Below, piece after piece: positions 11,053-24,035 of a DNA stretch of 64,000 bases (positions within the stretch are counted from its first letter, which is position 1; every line of letters starts with the position of its first letter). The notes beneath the pieces are model-generated. The model made no database searches and was not told the origin of the DNA. It saw nothing but the letters and a program-made list of their open reading frames with translations. The position numbers and the translations under genes were made by a program. Origin of the DNA: Hypholoma sublateritium FD-334 SS-4 (lineage: Eukaryota > Basidiomycota > Agaricomycetes > Agaricales > Strophariaceae); the NCBI GenBank assembly GCA_000827495.1, contig KN817581.1:163148-227147 (forward strand), written 5' to 3'.

Positions 11053-13960
11053 CTATGCCGCAGAAGGGCGATGCCGTGGGCGCACGACCTTGTCTTCGTC
11101 GTCCCTAATTTCCTCAAAAACAGAAGAGGTTTCCGAGGCTGAAGACGTGCCGCGCGATTCGCATTCTAGCGGGCCCTTCGTGTCCTCCAGACGTTTGTCC
11201 GGGATCTAGGGACGAGACACTTGGTCAGACAAGAAACGGACGTTCATACGTAGTAGACATACCGGAATTCGTGCGAGATAGGCAAGCAGCGATGCACCCG
11301 CAGCGACAATAAACACCGACTTCAGGCTCGACGCAAAAGAGTCTCTAGCGATGCGCTGTGTGGCAGGGGGAAGAACAGCCACATATTTTGCCGAATGCTG
11401 TATTTTCTTGATTATCTGTGAATAGGGATGACGATGAGTGTGACTGTTCGGAGACCGCGTGGAAGATAACAAAAGACTCGCCTCTTCAGCCTCGCTCGGA
11501 AAGCGGGCGTGCAGTTCCGTGTCAAGTCGTGACTGAAAGACGGCGGAGGCTGTGGCGAGTCCCGCAACTTGACCTATCGGGGTGATTGGCGGGAGCAAAT
11601 GCGCGCATCAATCAACGCATCAATTTCTATTTTTAACTTTGCCAGGCGCGCCAAATGCTCACCGAGGCCGCGCAGCAGTTGCGCGAATCCAGTACCGACT
11701 GCGAGTTGTGATTCGGGGAGATGGGAGACAAGTGCAACTAAAAGCACAGAATTTAGCAAAATATTTTGAAGTGAACTCTGTGGACGCACTGAACATGGTT
11801 TGCATTACAACAGCGTTCCCAAACCCAAGGGGCATCTGAAATTAAGATTAATCGTGACCTCCGAATATGAGAATTATTGCAGCTTTAGACATACAATTGT
11901 GAGCCAGAGGTGCGCCTGACTGGAATCCTCTCTCATCTGTGTCATGCAGACGGCAGCGAAGAACGGAAGAATTCCGAAGATCATGTTCATCAGTTTGTAT
12001 CTGCCATACCGGCGCATCATCCACCTAGTTCGCATATAAGATACACGGTTAGCGGCTATAGATGGTGTGAATAAACACTAGGAGCATCACTTACCCTGCG
12101 AATAACGATCCAGTTGATATGCAAAAACTATTGGGGAGGAGATGCAGTCCTGTGGGAAGGCGTCAGGTATATTCAACACTGGTATGCAAACTATGTAGAA
12201 CTTACCAGCGGTCGACGCCGATGATAACATCACAGTTTGAAACCAAGTAGGATAGTAGTAGGTCACAGAAAGATTGCAGACTGCGACGAGAGCATTGCTG
12301 AGTCCAATAAGGATGGGAACCCTCTCCATGAGAAGATACGGCGGGAGGATGGGTTCGACAGCAACGAAAGATTCGACTATGAGGAAAAGAAGGGCAAAAG
12401 AAATCGAGGAGACGAAAGATATCCACACATATGGATTGGACCACTGGAATAAAGGTCGTAATCGAACTTACACATTATCAGAGACTCTGCGAAATATAGC
12501 TCACTGGGAGGCCTTCGTTGAATCTTGTACTGAGAAAGAAAAGCATGGATCCTACCTATAGAGAGAATATCAGAATATCAACACTTTATCAGAAAATACT
12601 ACGTACTGTACCCAAAAGGGCCAAGCTTCCGCCGTAGTCAATGCGCGACAAAACATCTTTCGCACTTCTCCCGGAGCCCTGGAAGCATAGTTGATGAGAT
12701 TAGGACCAGCTAGAACCCAGAAGAACTTACAGGGGTGACATATGTTAAATGACAAGAAATCAAAAGAAACGCGAGGGCGAACAGAGGAATTTGGACGATG
12801 AATGCCCATCTCCAACCAAGCCTTTATAAGAAACATTTAGTTGCCAGCGGAACGTTCGAGGAGAGATATGGCTGTGTACTTACCAATCAGTAATGACCCC
12901 TCCGACAGAGCCCCCAAGACCCATTCCGAGCTAAACGTTTCTGAATTAAGCGAAGACCGGTTGTCATCTGAGAAAAAATGACTTACCCCGTAAAAGATGC
13001 CGCCCAAGCTTTGAATAAAGCCTCGAGACTTTCCGAATGTAATGAGTAGAATGTAGCAGGAACAGAACAAGAGAACTTACCCGTCCATTGTACATGTCGC
13101 TGGTAATGATCCTATGAGAAAAAGATTAATTTGGTCGAAATCTCTGCCGCTGCGGGTTGAGTCTTACGCTGCTGTAGTAAAAATTCCGCCGCCCCCCATT
13201 CCCGATATCTGAGAAGTAACCAAAATAGTCAATCATGTTTAAACATTCTAGTTGTGATAGAAAGTTGTACTAACAAAACGTGCGACTATGAGCATTTGCA
13301 TGCTGTTCGAAACGCCGCAGGCCAGAATGCCGATGGCCGCGAAGATGATGGCAGATTGACTTGCGCCTCCCCGACCCATTACGTCACTTAGTCGCCCGTA
13401 TAGCGGAGTGAATGTACAGGTCGCCAAAAGATAACTGCCAGATGTGTATAATGAATATTGCTTCACATAAAAACAGGCGTCCTTGTATTGACTTACGATG
13501 TGCCGACCCAACTGGCTTCGTTGGACTTGTTGTATTCCGAGGATATTGAAGGCAGCACTATGATTCATTCACTAGATCAAACTATGAATCGACGTCAAGG
13601 ATAAGTACACGCACTAGTCGGGACTAGGGTCACTAATATCCAGAGTGCATTATCGTTAGTAAAGCCCTTGTAAATCGCACTAACTCAACGAACGATTTAA
13701 AGCCTGGTAATTCAGTGCTCCGCTGAATTGTTAAGTAGAGAATGGCTCACAGAAAGAAATTGGGCAATCCATATTCCGGCAAGGATCCTGTTGCGTGCGC
13801 TACTGGAGATTTCCAGGGGCCCAAGTGGCTGCGAAAGTGATACCGTAGGCGACCTGATATCTAGCCCGTATCTGGGGGTGTTTCGTTGAAGGATAGAGGA
13901 AAGAACCGACGCGGAGTTTTGTCGCAGAAGAGGATCTCTTTCCGAACAAGTCATAGACAT
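11053..13960 (-). CDS. MFS drug/amino-acid transporter (VBA/DHA2-like)
   Basis: I resolve about 19 exons and roughly 605 residues, ending at a TAG at 11053-11055. The start ATG at 13958-13960 opens MSMTCSERDPLLR, an acidic-dileucine vacuolar-sorting-like start seen in VBA transporters. Exon 1 is 13751-13960, exon 2 is 13685-13703 (19 nt) and exon 3 is 13615-13632 (18 nt); spliced, these read through ALNRSLMTLVPTMLPSISSE and on to LLATCTFTPLYGRLSDVMGR, the MFS TM1-2 region and loop motif. Later exons give GGGIFTTAA, SRGFIQSLGG, GVITDWLGWRWAF and many hydrophobic segments. The C-terminal tail is acidic and Ser-rich. Likely an H+-coupled exporter or vacuolar importer of basic amino acids or drugs; the substrate cannot be read from sequence. 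The two micro-exons make automated models likely to fail at the 5' end. Confidence 0.86.
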
Positions 13961-14617
13961 GTTGATACTGTAGCCAGTATTGGGTAACGATTCAATAGTA
14001 TACAACCTCTTATATACTAGTCTCAACGGTCACTTAAATACCTATTTATGACGCCTAGAAGCCTCATCGAGGAGTAGAGAGGCTAAATTTCCTGCCAAGC
14101 CTTCGAGAGGTAGTGTTCGATGATCCGATAGAGCCAAAGATTGAGTGTGCAATGCGATAATGAAGTGGTACAAACGCCAAGAACATCATACTGACTTCGC
14201 CAAGATTCTGTGCCCTTTATCTGAATCAATGCAAGCAAAGTAGTGATGTAGGAGAAGTGCATGCTTCGAGCGAACGCTTCCGAGGGCCAATGAAAGGTCT
14301 CCGTGTCACATTGGCCAGAGAAATTGCAAAGCAGATAGAATGTAGACGCTAGTTAGCTTGAGGTCGGTCGATGTGAGAGCTTCAGCAGACAGCAATCATA
14401 GCAGGTCTTGGCGAGGACGTTATAAGAAGGCGAATATCCTTTCCCGCTGTTAGTCGGATATCCACAGATTCCGGGGCCATCATTTGGAACAGGCCAAGAG
14501 AGTCCAAGCGCCAAAGAAAGCGGTCTGATCCTCGCATTTAAACAGCCTCGGTGGCTCCGACGAAGTGACGGTCATCAGCGCTCAGCGTCCGCAGCTTGAG
14601 TGTCATGCAAATTTGCA
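13961..14617. other. Divergent promoter region, MFS / RAP1-like
   Basis: About 0.65 kb between two divergently transcribed genes. No open frame of note; presumably carries both promoters. Confidence 0.5.
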
Positions 14618-17600
14618 ATGACAACGAGCGGTCAAGCCGTCGTAGCTCCTTATGACGACCTTATTCTTCTTCGAGGCCCACAAAAATCTTCAATCTTGAC
14701 GAATACCGAGATTTGGAGTCTAGAGGGAAAAATTTCACCGGAAAATGAGCTTAAAGCAAGTTGGAAGTACTTGATGGAGTTGAATGGAAGAGCACGGAAC
14801 AAGCGCCTTCCCATCATGTAAGTTGTAAATTTCGGCCCGTGGCTGTCACGGGTGACAAATATAGTTTATACAAGTCTCGTGACGTGACGTGCGCGTTTCA
14901 ACAGCGGGAATCGTGACGGGTTCTGGAACCATCGCATCATTCAACTCTCGACAAGCCATCACAATTCTAGAGGACCCAGAGGCTAAATTGTGGGTAGAAC
15001 CTACTTCAAAACTTACAGGGTGTGCTTAACTCAGCATTTCAGCAGTGCAATGAGCCGAAATGCCTTTTCCTCACGGGAAATACAGTACTTAGTGATGTAT
15101 ATCGCTAAATACAATCCTGTGCCGGCAGGTCGATTAGGCAATAACTTATACAAGTCTCTAGTCGAAAATGTGAGTACTCCAGTATATATGTAAGGCTTGA
15201 ATTTAATACATCAATAGGACAAGAGACGACCATGGGCCAGAGGTCATTCGTGGCAATCCTGGCGCGAATATTACAAGAAAAATCAGGTCGAAATGGACAG
15301 GAAGATTCGAAATCACCAAAAGGAGGAGGAAAAGAAAGCGCGAGCTGCAGAGGAACCCACGCCGACGAATCATGCAAAGGAAGAATCTGAAGAATCCGAG
15401 GCACAAAAGCCTCGGCCCAAAGTCTCCAATACGAGCCAAAATCGATACGCTCAAGCTGGAAGTAGTGGACAAAATGCTGTAACGAAGACTACTTCAAGAA
15501 CTGAAACCGCACAACGGGTTACCGGCGCGCGTGTAGAAGCACCAAGACAGAGAGCACGCGTCGAGCCAGAGGGCGAGGAGCAGGGCCGGGGTTCGAACAG
15601 GTTGCCCGAACTTGCGACTGGTGGCGAGTACAAGACCAACGTATTGAACAGAAGCAAGGGGGAAATGGATCATGTTGCAAAGGATAAAACGCCGAAAGAG
15701 TTGCCAGTGAAGACCGAACGACACACACCACCTGGTGAACGCGCGCCTGTCATTAATACACTTGTGGAAGTAGTCGATATGAGTGGCGATACGGAGAGCG
15801 ACAATGATCTCATGCGTGAGCTGTTTGGCTCGTTCAAGGAGGACGACACGCAGGAAATTGACGAGTATGTATATTCCCAATTCGATTGGTATAATATTCT
15901 AACATGTACTCGCAGACTGCAAGACTCTTCGCAAGCACACCCTCCAGCGCCAGCTAAGGCGGCACAATCTGAGTCGAAAAAGCGCGTAGTAAAGGAGTCC
16001 CCCGTAGCACGACCGGTTGAGCCATCTGTACAGGTCCTCTCACAAGAGCCCACCCCTCCGAAGTCAGGAGCCGAAGCCCTGCCTGAGGCTGTCGTACTCA
16101 ATTCCCCCGCGCGCCCTGCTCCGCTTAGAAAGCCAAAGCCCACGCGTAAACTTCGCGAACCTATCGACGAGGACCCCTTCGAAACACCAGCATCCACGCC
16201 TTCTCCCCCGCCTCGGCCCCAGAAACTGCCGGGAAGGAGGGGAACGCTCCCCGTTCTGGTTGATGATGGCTTCCGCACGACTTTGAAGCGACCGCGACGA
16301 TCGAGCACCACCGGGAACGAAGATGCACCTGTCTGGCCACCTAAGCGCGCAAAAAGGGACTCGCATAACGAACAGGCTGAGGCCATGGATGTTGATGGCT
16401 CCAAATCCGAAAAAATGAAGACCGTTTCTCTACCTACTGCATGCATATATCCACCTGTTCCACGTATACCGGCGTCCATCGCACCTCGACCAGTACAAGT
16501 CAACGCGGTTGCGTCTTCGTCTACATCGAGACACCCGCCATTGAATTACACGAATTCCAAGATTATACAACACGTGAGAGAGCCCGTTGCAGTCGAAGCT
16601 GTCCTGTCAAATCGCGTTCTCCCTAATCAAATACGAAAATCTACTTCTCATAATGCTCCGGCTGTACAACATGCGGCCCAGTCGACCAACCTAGCCGCTT
16701 CACCCGCTGCTGCGATATCCCGCACATCATCGACCTTCACACCTCCTATAGGCGCGCTCTACGACAACGATCCATTCATGGGCAGGGCATCGGACAAAGC
16801 AAAAGGCAAAGCCCGTGCTCCCACCGTGCTCAATAACAATCCGCCGCCCCGAATCGACCTGCAAAAACAACTGCAGCGACGCCTCACTGCCACCTCTGCC
16901 TCGGTCTCTGCAAGCCGCTCGGGACGCAGCTCCCTCGCTCCCTCCACATCGTCTGCACGCCGTTCGCGTGAAAAGGAGTCGGGCCACCACTCGCCTGCGC
17001 ACTGGAATATGCGCACGGACGACCCCAAGTTCCGCGATGCCGAGTTTCTGGAGGCTGCGCGCCAGGCGACGGTGCGTGGGCTGGCGCGGATAGCGGCTAA
17101 GCGCGGGCTCGAGCTGGAGCAGGTACGCAGTATATTTATGGCCGCGGGGAACCTTGAGGACACGGATTTCGTCCTGGAGCAGCTTCACGCACGCAGGCTG
17201 CAGGGGCGTGCGTCTGCCGCTGCGGGCCGAACAACGCTAAATGACGACGGCAGCGTGTCTAGCGAGGAAATCCCAGCAGGGCTCGTCCTGCGTACGGCTA
17301 CCGTACTCTCGGCGGTGGAGCGCTCGCGCCAGAGCACTCACCAACACCGTGTCAACAAGCCGCGTAGGAGCGGCCGTGCAAGTCTGATCATCCGCCCGCT
17401 GCCCCCGGCGGACGATGAATACGATTTCAGCGAGTACTCGCCGCCTGATAAATCCCGCGCGGGCCAGTTCGCGCGACTAGAAAGGCAGGGTCGACTCGAG
17501 GAGGCCCTCGAACGCGAGAGGCGCCGCGTGAGCGGGATACACGTCGAGCAGACACAGTTGCCGCTGCGTCAGTCGTCCCCAGCGCTCACGGTGTCGGATG

Positions 17601-18370
17601 GTTCGCCGTCACCGAAGTCGCGTCAAGAAGAAGAACATATGGAGGTCGATGCCAGTCCACATGGGTCTGACGATGGGCATGTTGAAGCCGATGAGCAAGA
17701 CGAGGTCGATGGACTGGATGACGTTGGTGTCCATGAAGATGTCGAAGAGCCGGAGTACGTTGATGTCTGTGAAGACGTCGATGACCTGAACGACATCGAG
17801 GTCCATGAAGACGCCAGTGAGCAAGATGACGCCCACCAGCAGGATGACGCCGACAGACAGGATGAATCCGATGGACAGTATAACAGCGATGACGAGGGTG
17901 AGGTAGCTCAACAGGACGGTATTGAAGAACACATTGCTGCCGATGAGTTGAGCGACGCTACTGCTCTAAGCGACGCCGAGCAGTACGAGGCAGCCGATGT
18001 GGAAAGCGTTGCTCAGGATGAACAAGACGACGACGACATATACATGCCCGAGCGGGCGTCGAACCACGAGGCCGATGACGAGTCAGAGGATCGCCGAGAA
18101 GATGACGGCGCTCCCAAATCCTCGCCCCCGTATCCCACCACTAGAACGCTCATGAAACGCCTCTCGGGCGGCCGCGAAAACGATCCCGCCTTCATAGCGG
18201 AAATGCGAGAGCATCGACGGCTTGCTCTGTCGGTGACCAAAGAGAACGCAGACGAGATGCGCGCCTTTGAGGCGGCCCACAATCCGGATTTGTTGAAGAT
18301 TTGGTCGATAAAATGGACACGGGAGCTGTTGGCTATTGGCAGGCCTGGTCAATACTACAGTCCGCGGTGA
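14618..18370 (+). CDS. RAP1: RAP1-like telomere protein (Myb + RCT-like domains)
   Basis: Myb exon about 15043-15169 gives FSSREIQYLVMYIAKYN and GRLGNNLYKSLVEN; a 48-nt intron (15170-15217) joins it to DKRRPWARGHSWQSWREYYKKN, together the Rap1-type Myb fold with its WARGHSWQSWR signature. The last large exon runs to the stop at 18370. Inside it, 15865-15915 is very likely a 51-nt stopless intron (GTATGT, CTAAC branch, CGCAG). A long disordered region follows, then LARIAAKRGLELEQVRSIF and MAAGNLEDTDFVLEQL, which resemble the Rap1 C-terminal (RCT) helices, and an Asp/Glu-rich repeat at about 17640-17930. Family role: shelterin subunit at telomeres. The 5' end is uncertain: frames at 14618-14818 and about 14905-14988 (GIVTGSGTIASF, ILEDPEAKLW, BRCT-like) look coding, but I could not join them in phase. 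Confidence 0.8.
17640..17932 (+). repeat. Acidic coding repeat inside the RAP1-like gene
   Basis: GA-rich imperfect repeats built on GATGAC/GTCGA units encode a run of Asp, Glu, Val and Gln residues (HEDVEEPEYVDVCEDVDD and similar). The same stretch read on the opposite strand gives a hydrophobic shadow frame, which is a by-product. Confidence 0.7.
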
Positions 18371-18930
18371 TACTTGGTATTTAAATAGGAAAACCACCGT
18401 CCCGACCTTAGCTTCTTCATGCGTGCAATTGATATCGTTATGTCTGTTTAACTGACCATGCAATGATGCATGCCACAGTTGATTTGACGCTGGGCTATGA
18501 ATCATGATAAAGGGTACAGACACACTGACTACATAGTTCTGTGTGGGCGGACAGGATCGTAGAATTGTCTTGTACCACGGCTAGAAACAAGGTTATGACC
18601 GTCTCTTGTTAGTCACAGTGGGATATATCTGTCTCGTGAGGCCCACGCAGTATGTACCCAATTCGCGAGGAATAAATTCACTACGACCCATTGTCAGCAA
18701 AAAAAAAAAGGGGGGGTAACCCTCAGCCGACGAGCAATTTCTGGTTTTGTAAATCGTTCTCAACTATTATTCAATGAGATTTGGACCATTTATCAATATA
18801 TAATTCGAGTTCTATTGAAGACGGATGTTTTATGTAAAATCATGTCACAGAAAAGCCCTGATACAATTAGTACTCAAACAGCCCTACTCATGATCGACTA
18901 ATACCAATAGCCCGAGACTACCGCTGGCCG
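18371..18930. other. Intergenic between convergent genes
   Basis: Convergent 3' flanks. Contains an 11-A/7-G homopolymer pair at about 18701-18717. No gene seen. Confidence 0.5.
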
Positions 18931-20330
18931 CTAGGTCTTCCCCTTTTTTTGGAGAGAAATTGATACACCGTATGAACGAGACGTTGATTGATCATCCCGT
19001 TGGTCGTCAGCTGCCAACAGTCCGCGTAAATTGAGCAGTAATCTGAGGGGAGAGTCATTCGCGTGTTGTTGAAACCAACAGAAACTACACACCTGGAGCA
19101 TATGGTCGACTGGAGGCTTTTCAGCAGTCCCACTGCCAAGTATGAGGCAAAGGGATCCACGATCCAAATGTACCACTTGGGGGTGGTCCCGATCCAGCTT
19201 TACGTTAGCGAAAATTCAAGCACGATATTACAATATTCACGTACAAGTTTCCAGGAGAAGGAACGGCACCCAAAAAGCCACCAAAAGCGGTTGGCACACC
19301 GGACTAGTACAGCCAGACAAACAGCCAGCTAATCCAAGAGTACTCGCCGGAACAACTTCAAGGGACGAAATCAGGCGTATGTCAGATGGGGACTTGACGA
19401 GAAGGTTAGAATAAGGAGGCGACGAACAAGTTTCCAATTGAAATACAACTAAGAAGCAAACCAACATATTGACGATTGACGCCTGTATAGATTATATGTA
19501 AGCGCCTAACTCAACCAGGCATCGCGAGGAAATAATACATACGATAGCCAGAGACGACAGGGAAAGAAGAACGGCACGACTTTGATACAGAGCATAAGTC
19601 CTCATGATCAGAACGGCTGTGGCCCTAAATTTCTCAGACAGTCCACATAACTTAATAGACGGGCTCACATTCAATAATAGCAATGGACACCAAGTCCAAA
19701 ATAGTTGAAGAAAGTTCGTAGTTCTTGCAACTAAGAGTGCCATTCACATAAGAAGATCTATTAAAGCTGAGGTAACTAAGGAAACATACAACTTCGAACA
19801 GTTGCGTGGAGAATCAACGATATGTCGAATGGTTAAAATTATGCAAAAGCTCACCTCTAACGACGCCGATGGAACAAGTTGAGCTGTACTCCAAGCAAAA
19901 CGGAAAAGGATCATCAGAGCGAATAATTTCTAGTCAGAATTTATATGGAAGCCAATATGGCCCTGTTTTAACGCACAATAAAGGTCGAACGCGAAGAGAC
20001 AAGGTGGTATATAGCGGTTCTAAGAAAGAATGTAAGAAGCATCAGTAAAGGCCGAAAATTGGTCAAAATTCGCGTACGAGAAAGAAGATTGTTGTACCCA
20101 AAGTTTTATGAGCATTCCAAATATATTGCACCTTATATTTGTATAGGTAAGATTAAGCACTTAGATATGATGTCAAGTGGGCTGCGTACCTCTTGATCGA
20201 AGGTGAGAATCATGTCGTACACCAGTAATGCGGCAGAGGCAACTGAATCATCGAAAGTGGTTAGCCAGAACTATTAGATACCTTGCATTCCTTAGGCCCA
20301 CCGTTTGCGTACTATAGGAGAGTTGAATAT
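18931..20330 (-). CDS. DUF6533-domain membrane protein A
   Basis: Recognisable segments in order on the minus strand: ALLVYDMILTFDQE ending at 20190, a 58-nt intron, VQYIWNAHKTLGTTIFFL, an intron, NRYIPPCLFAFDLY, then FWTW joined to ATAVLIMRTYALYQSRAVLL, SLAI joined to ASIVNMLVCFLVVFQLET, and a C-terminal LRLLLNLRGLLAADDQ. This is the plan of the DUF6533 family of multi-pass membrane proteins in basidiomycetes; their function is unknown. The first exon and a few internal joins near 19150-19250 and 19750-19950 are not resolved, so start and end are approximate and decay of part of the gene cannot be excluded. It belongs to a different subfamily from copies B-E further right. Confidence 0.62.
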
Positions 20331-21335
20331 AGACGAGACATTTTTGAATACATTGCAAAGCGCACCTTTGTTGCGGATAGACTCGATAAGATTTTGGATA
20401 TATCCGCGACCGGGAGACCTCCCTGTGCCATGAATACAAAAGGGAAGAAATTTATGTATAAGGCTGCGATACCTACTCTCTGATATGTCGTTTATATGGG
20501 GGCAAGTCAAGTCCCATATGTTGGGATCGCATGATGCCCATGTAACGCGATACTTAACGCTAAATCAGAAGCACCGAACTCTTCTACCCCATCGGTATGT
20601 TTGCCGCTTTTTTGGCGACGTCGGGGGGAATGCGGCGTGTATTACTGGGTCTACGCAGGCCGTGTTTAACAAGCCTCGGATTTACTTCCTCCACAGATTC
20701 CGGGTGAACTAGATAATCAGAACAATCAGCTGCCCCAGCATTGGAGATACTGCGCACCGCGATTTTTTGGGATCAGTATTGACCGGTACTTCCTGACATA
20801 TCTGAGTTCTTGGGGAAGATATTGCACGAATCAACGATCCCCCAAGGCTGTGGCAGGGTGACCTGTGGTATGATACATGGCTTTAAATCAGCTATGCCCA
20901 TGTTCTTGACGGAGGTTTTCTGTTTTGTTGGTACATACCGACCAGTATCCAGTGTTTTTACGTGATGCACGCGCCGCATTCTTGATGCACTTGAAGGGGT
21001 CGATAATGATTCTTCTTTTGTGTGTCGAACACTCTTAATGGGCCCACGCAGGGGCATTGTCATCAAAATCATGATCGCTCGCGCTAAAACAATATGTTAT
21101 CCATAAGTTGCAACGCAGTTCGACCTTTCATTTCCAATGGCTCTCGGTGGGCTGTTAATCACTTTTATGGAATTGATTGATCATTGTAAAATTGTTTGAG
21201 AAACTACATCACCTCAATCCACTGGATATATATCAGACATTACAAGACCGAAGATACAACATCAGAGCCGCCTAGCGAGATGCTTGAGATTCAATTCCTT
21301 GTATTACCACACCCTTCTAGATGATTTGACAATGA
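20331..21335. other. Intergenic / unresolved 5' end of DUF6533 A
   Basis: About 1 kb with scattered short frames. The first exon of the DUF6533 gene A probably lies in its left part. Nothing else is supported. Confidence 0.4.
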
Positions 21336-23450
21336 TTAGAACACGGTCAGCACAGGTAGACGAAGACGAACCTTCCTGGGACATGCACTTGTCACTCGGT
21401 TACACCCCCACACCTTGAGCTCCTCGAGAGCCCTGCATCCGCCAGTCTGTGCACCGCGCTTCTTCTCCCCTTCGAGCCACATTTTGACTACGAAATCATC
21501 TAACGCGCGGCAGAAGCCAACATCCAGCTTGCGCATTTCTACACCCAAACGGCCGATTATGTTTAGCGCATCAGCGCCAACGTCTTTCCAACCGTTGATA
21601 TTGAGCTGCATCAGCTTGTGCCCCGAGTGCTTGAGAATGCCTTCGAGTGCGAGATCTCCCAGAACGTCGTTACGCGACGCATCAAGGATGTTGAGCGGTC
21701 CGTTAGATGCCCACTCGTCGAAAAACGCACCGACGCCGGCGTCCGTGAGTTCGGGGAGGTAGGAGATCGTCAGCGCGGCGAGGTTGCCCGTGTGCGCTAG
21801 TAATCCATCCGTGAGGAACGCATCCGTCAGGGCACTGTGCTTGGAGACGTTGAGGTAGGAGAGCCCGGAGCCTATGGCGGCTAAGAGTGAGACTATCGCA
21901 TCCTCGCTACAGGAATGACTTGGGTCCGAGATGTCCAGGTGCCGCAGGCCACCCAGCTCCTGGATTTGCTCGAGGAAAGCGTCGTCAATTTTTCCGATTT
22001 CTTTCAGGCGCAGGTCTTTGATTCCTGGGCAGTGTTCGACAAGGGTTGTAACACATTCGATATCGAAACGGGGGCTCTGGGTGACAAGGAAGCCTTCGAG
22101 ATTCGGGTGGGTCGTGAAAAACTTCTTCCACGCTGGAGGACGGATGAGAAACGGCCCCAGAAGCTCGATACGTTCGAGAACGTTGAGCGAGGTACTGAAC
22201 ACGTTGAATGCGGTGTCATCAAGGTGGCCACAAAAATCGAGGCGGAGGGAAGTAAGATTTCGATTGTGGTATGCAAGTGTTTCCAGCGCAGGCGAAGGGA
22301 GATCTAGGCATATCGTCAGGTCACGAGTGGGATATTTTTGCGAGAACCTACTTGTTGCATCAAATAGCGTCAAGGAATCGTTGGAGGTATTGTAAAATAG
22401 GTGTACATTATCTTGAGTCCTTCAAAGAGGTTAGGCAAGAAAACGAGGGCGGGTTCAGTACGTACAAGCCACGATTTTTGCTAAGCGCCTTCGAAATGGC
22501 CTCGACGTTCAGCACACCAATGTCCCCGAGGACTTCAATATCATTGATATGTTTTGTAATGAGCTATATATATGTATGTTAAGGCAAAAAATGAATAACC
22601 GGCTGATTTGAAAAGCAGTAAACTGACCTGGATACAAATATTTACAAGAGTAGGGAACCGTTTCTCCTCGAATTTGGTGATGTTCCTCTTTTCTACAGGT
22701 GCCTTACGTTTCTTGGGCACCGCCGGCTTCTTGAAAGGATCGACTCCGCCCGCCTTTGCGCATTGATGGCACAAAAACCCACTCCCTGAGCTTGACGCCA
22801 TGGTATATTTCGTCTGAAAGACCAATCAGATGACATAAAATATCAGGGAAAGGAAGGCACGTACCACAGTGAATTGCTTCTCGCAAATCGCACACTTCTC
22901 GAAACTTCCGACGGGCGGCTTGGGGCCCGCACTTGTCGCCCACAAAGACTTGGATGGCGCGGTATAAGCGTCTTCCTCCTCGTCCTCATCACCGCCGTCC
23001 TTCTTGCCCAGTTTCTTCTTCTCTTGCGCTTTCAGTTTCGCCTCCGCTGCCTTGGTTAGCTTTCGCTTCTTCGTGGGCGAGGCCGCCTCGTCGACCTGCA
23101 TGGCATCCTCTGGGACTGCAGAGTTTTCAGGTTCGTCAAGTTCGTCAGACGCGTATCCCGAGGCCTTCTTCCACGTCAGCTGGTACAATAAGAGACTCTG
23201 CGCATGTGACGCACCCTTGTTGACCTCCTCCGCCTGTTTGTGTTGGCGGGTCTACTAGGCCCTGCCTCAGGCTGCTGCTGCTGCTGCTCTTCCCTGGTTC
23301 TAGTCGCTGCACGGCGCGCTATCGTGGTGGCCGTGATCCCCGCGTCCTGCGTGTGTACAGTTAGATTCAAAGGAGGCTTGGAGCAGGGGCCATCCTTACC
23401 CGGAGAAACTCTGTCAGCGCTGATGACGGCCCTCGAACGTTGTTGCTCAT
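21336..23450 (-). CDS. RAD7: RAD7-like DNA repair protein (LRR)
   Basis: Start ATG at 23448-23450 opens MSNNVRGPSSALTEFLR, the conserved Rad7 N-terminal motif; exon 1 is 23400-23450 and the first intron is 23347-23399. Next come a poly-Gln tract, a Lys/Glu-rich linker, and a zinc-binding pair CAICEKQF ... FLCHQCAKAGG split by an intron with KYTMAS between. Downstream exons give HINDIEVLGDIGVLN, GLTQDNVHLFYN and SLTLFDATNLPSPALETLA, then a series of LRRs to the stop at 21336. Family role: with Rad16 and a cullin/elongin partner it forms the yeast GG-NER complex acting on damage in non-transcribed chromatin. Length is about 570 residues. The acceptor of the second intron (near 23170-23188) is ambiguous. 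Confidence 0.9.
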
Positions 23451-24035
23451 TGGAACTGTTAAATGCGTCTAAAGGCTTTGTGGCTGGTAAGACCTTTGAA
23501 GTTTGAGCTGGAGGTCAACGATATGGAGAAAACCAAAGCTGAGTCACGTCGCCAACACGTCGCGCTAATTTACCAATTTGGTTGTGCTTGTCCCGACCGG
23601 GCCGCTGCCGAGAGTTCCTGGCAAGTTCTTGGAGACTCTCAAGAGACTCTTCACTTTTTGTGAACGTATCCTCCTTCAAGCTTTCAAGCCCCAAAGTTCA
23701 CTGTTGCAGAACTTATTTCGAGCCAGCGCCTGCCAGCACTCTTGCAGCTCTCCGGGTCCGCCGGATTGTTGTGGATTTGCGCAAATTATGATCCTCAAGC
23801 GTTAAAAAACATACATAAATTGTTGTCAATAGATTTGCAATACTAGATTGCGACGTAGGAGCGGAGCACAGCCTTCACACTCGTTGCCCGGTGCATCCAT
23901 CTCGTTAGTAAGTCCACGAATAATGGCCAAATTACAGTAATCTTACCTGGCCATTGTATCCCAGATACTTCCAGTGAATTAGGCTGGTCCTACTCACCCT
24001 TGAACGTACATACCTTCAATACACCCACTGCTGCT
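23451..24035. other. Divergent promoter region, RAD7 / secreted protein
   Basis: 585 bp between two divergent starts, with no supported gene. Confidence 0.5.

Noticed and set aside
15670..16503. 277-codon minus-strand open frame
   Set aside because: Antisense to the disordered region of the RAP1-like gene; Ser/Gly-rich by-product of codon bias.
18701..18717. A-run followed by G-run, possible retroposon tail
   Set aside because: No target-site duplication or retroposon body seen beside it; likely slippage or sequencing of a homopolymer.
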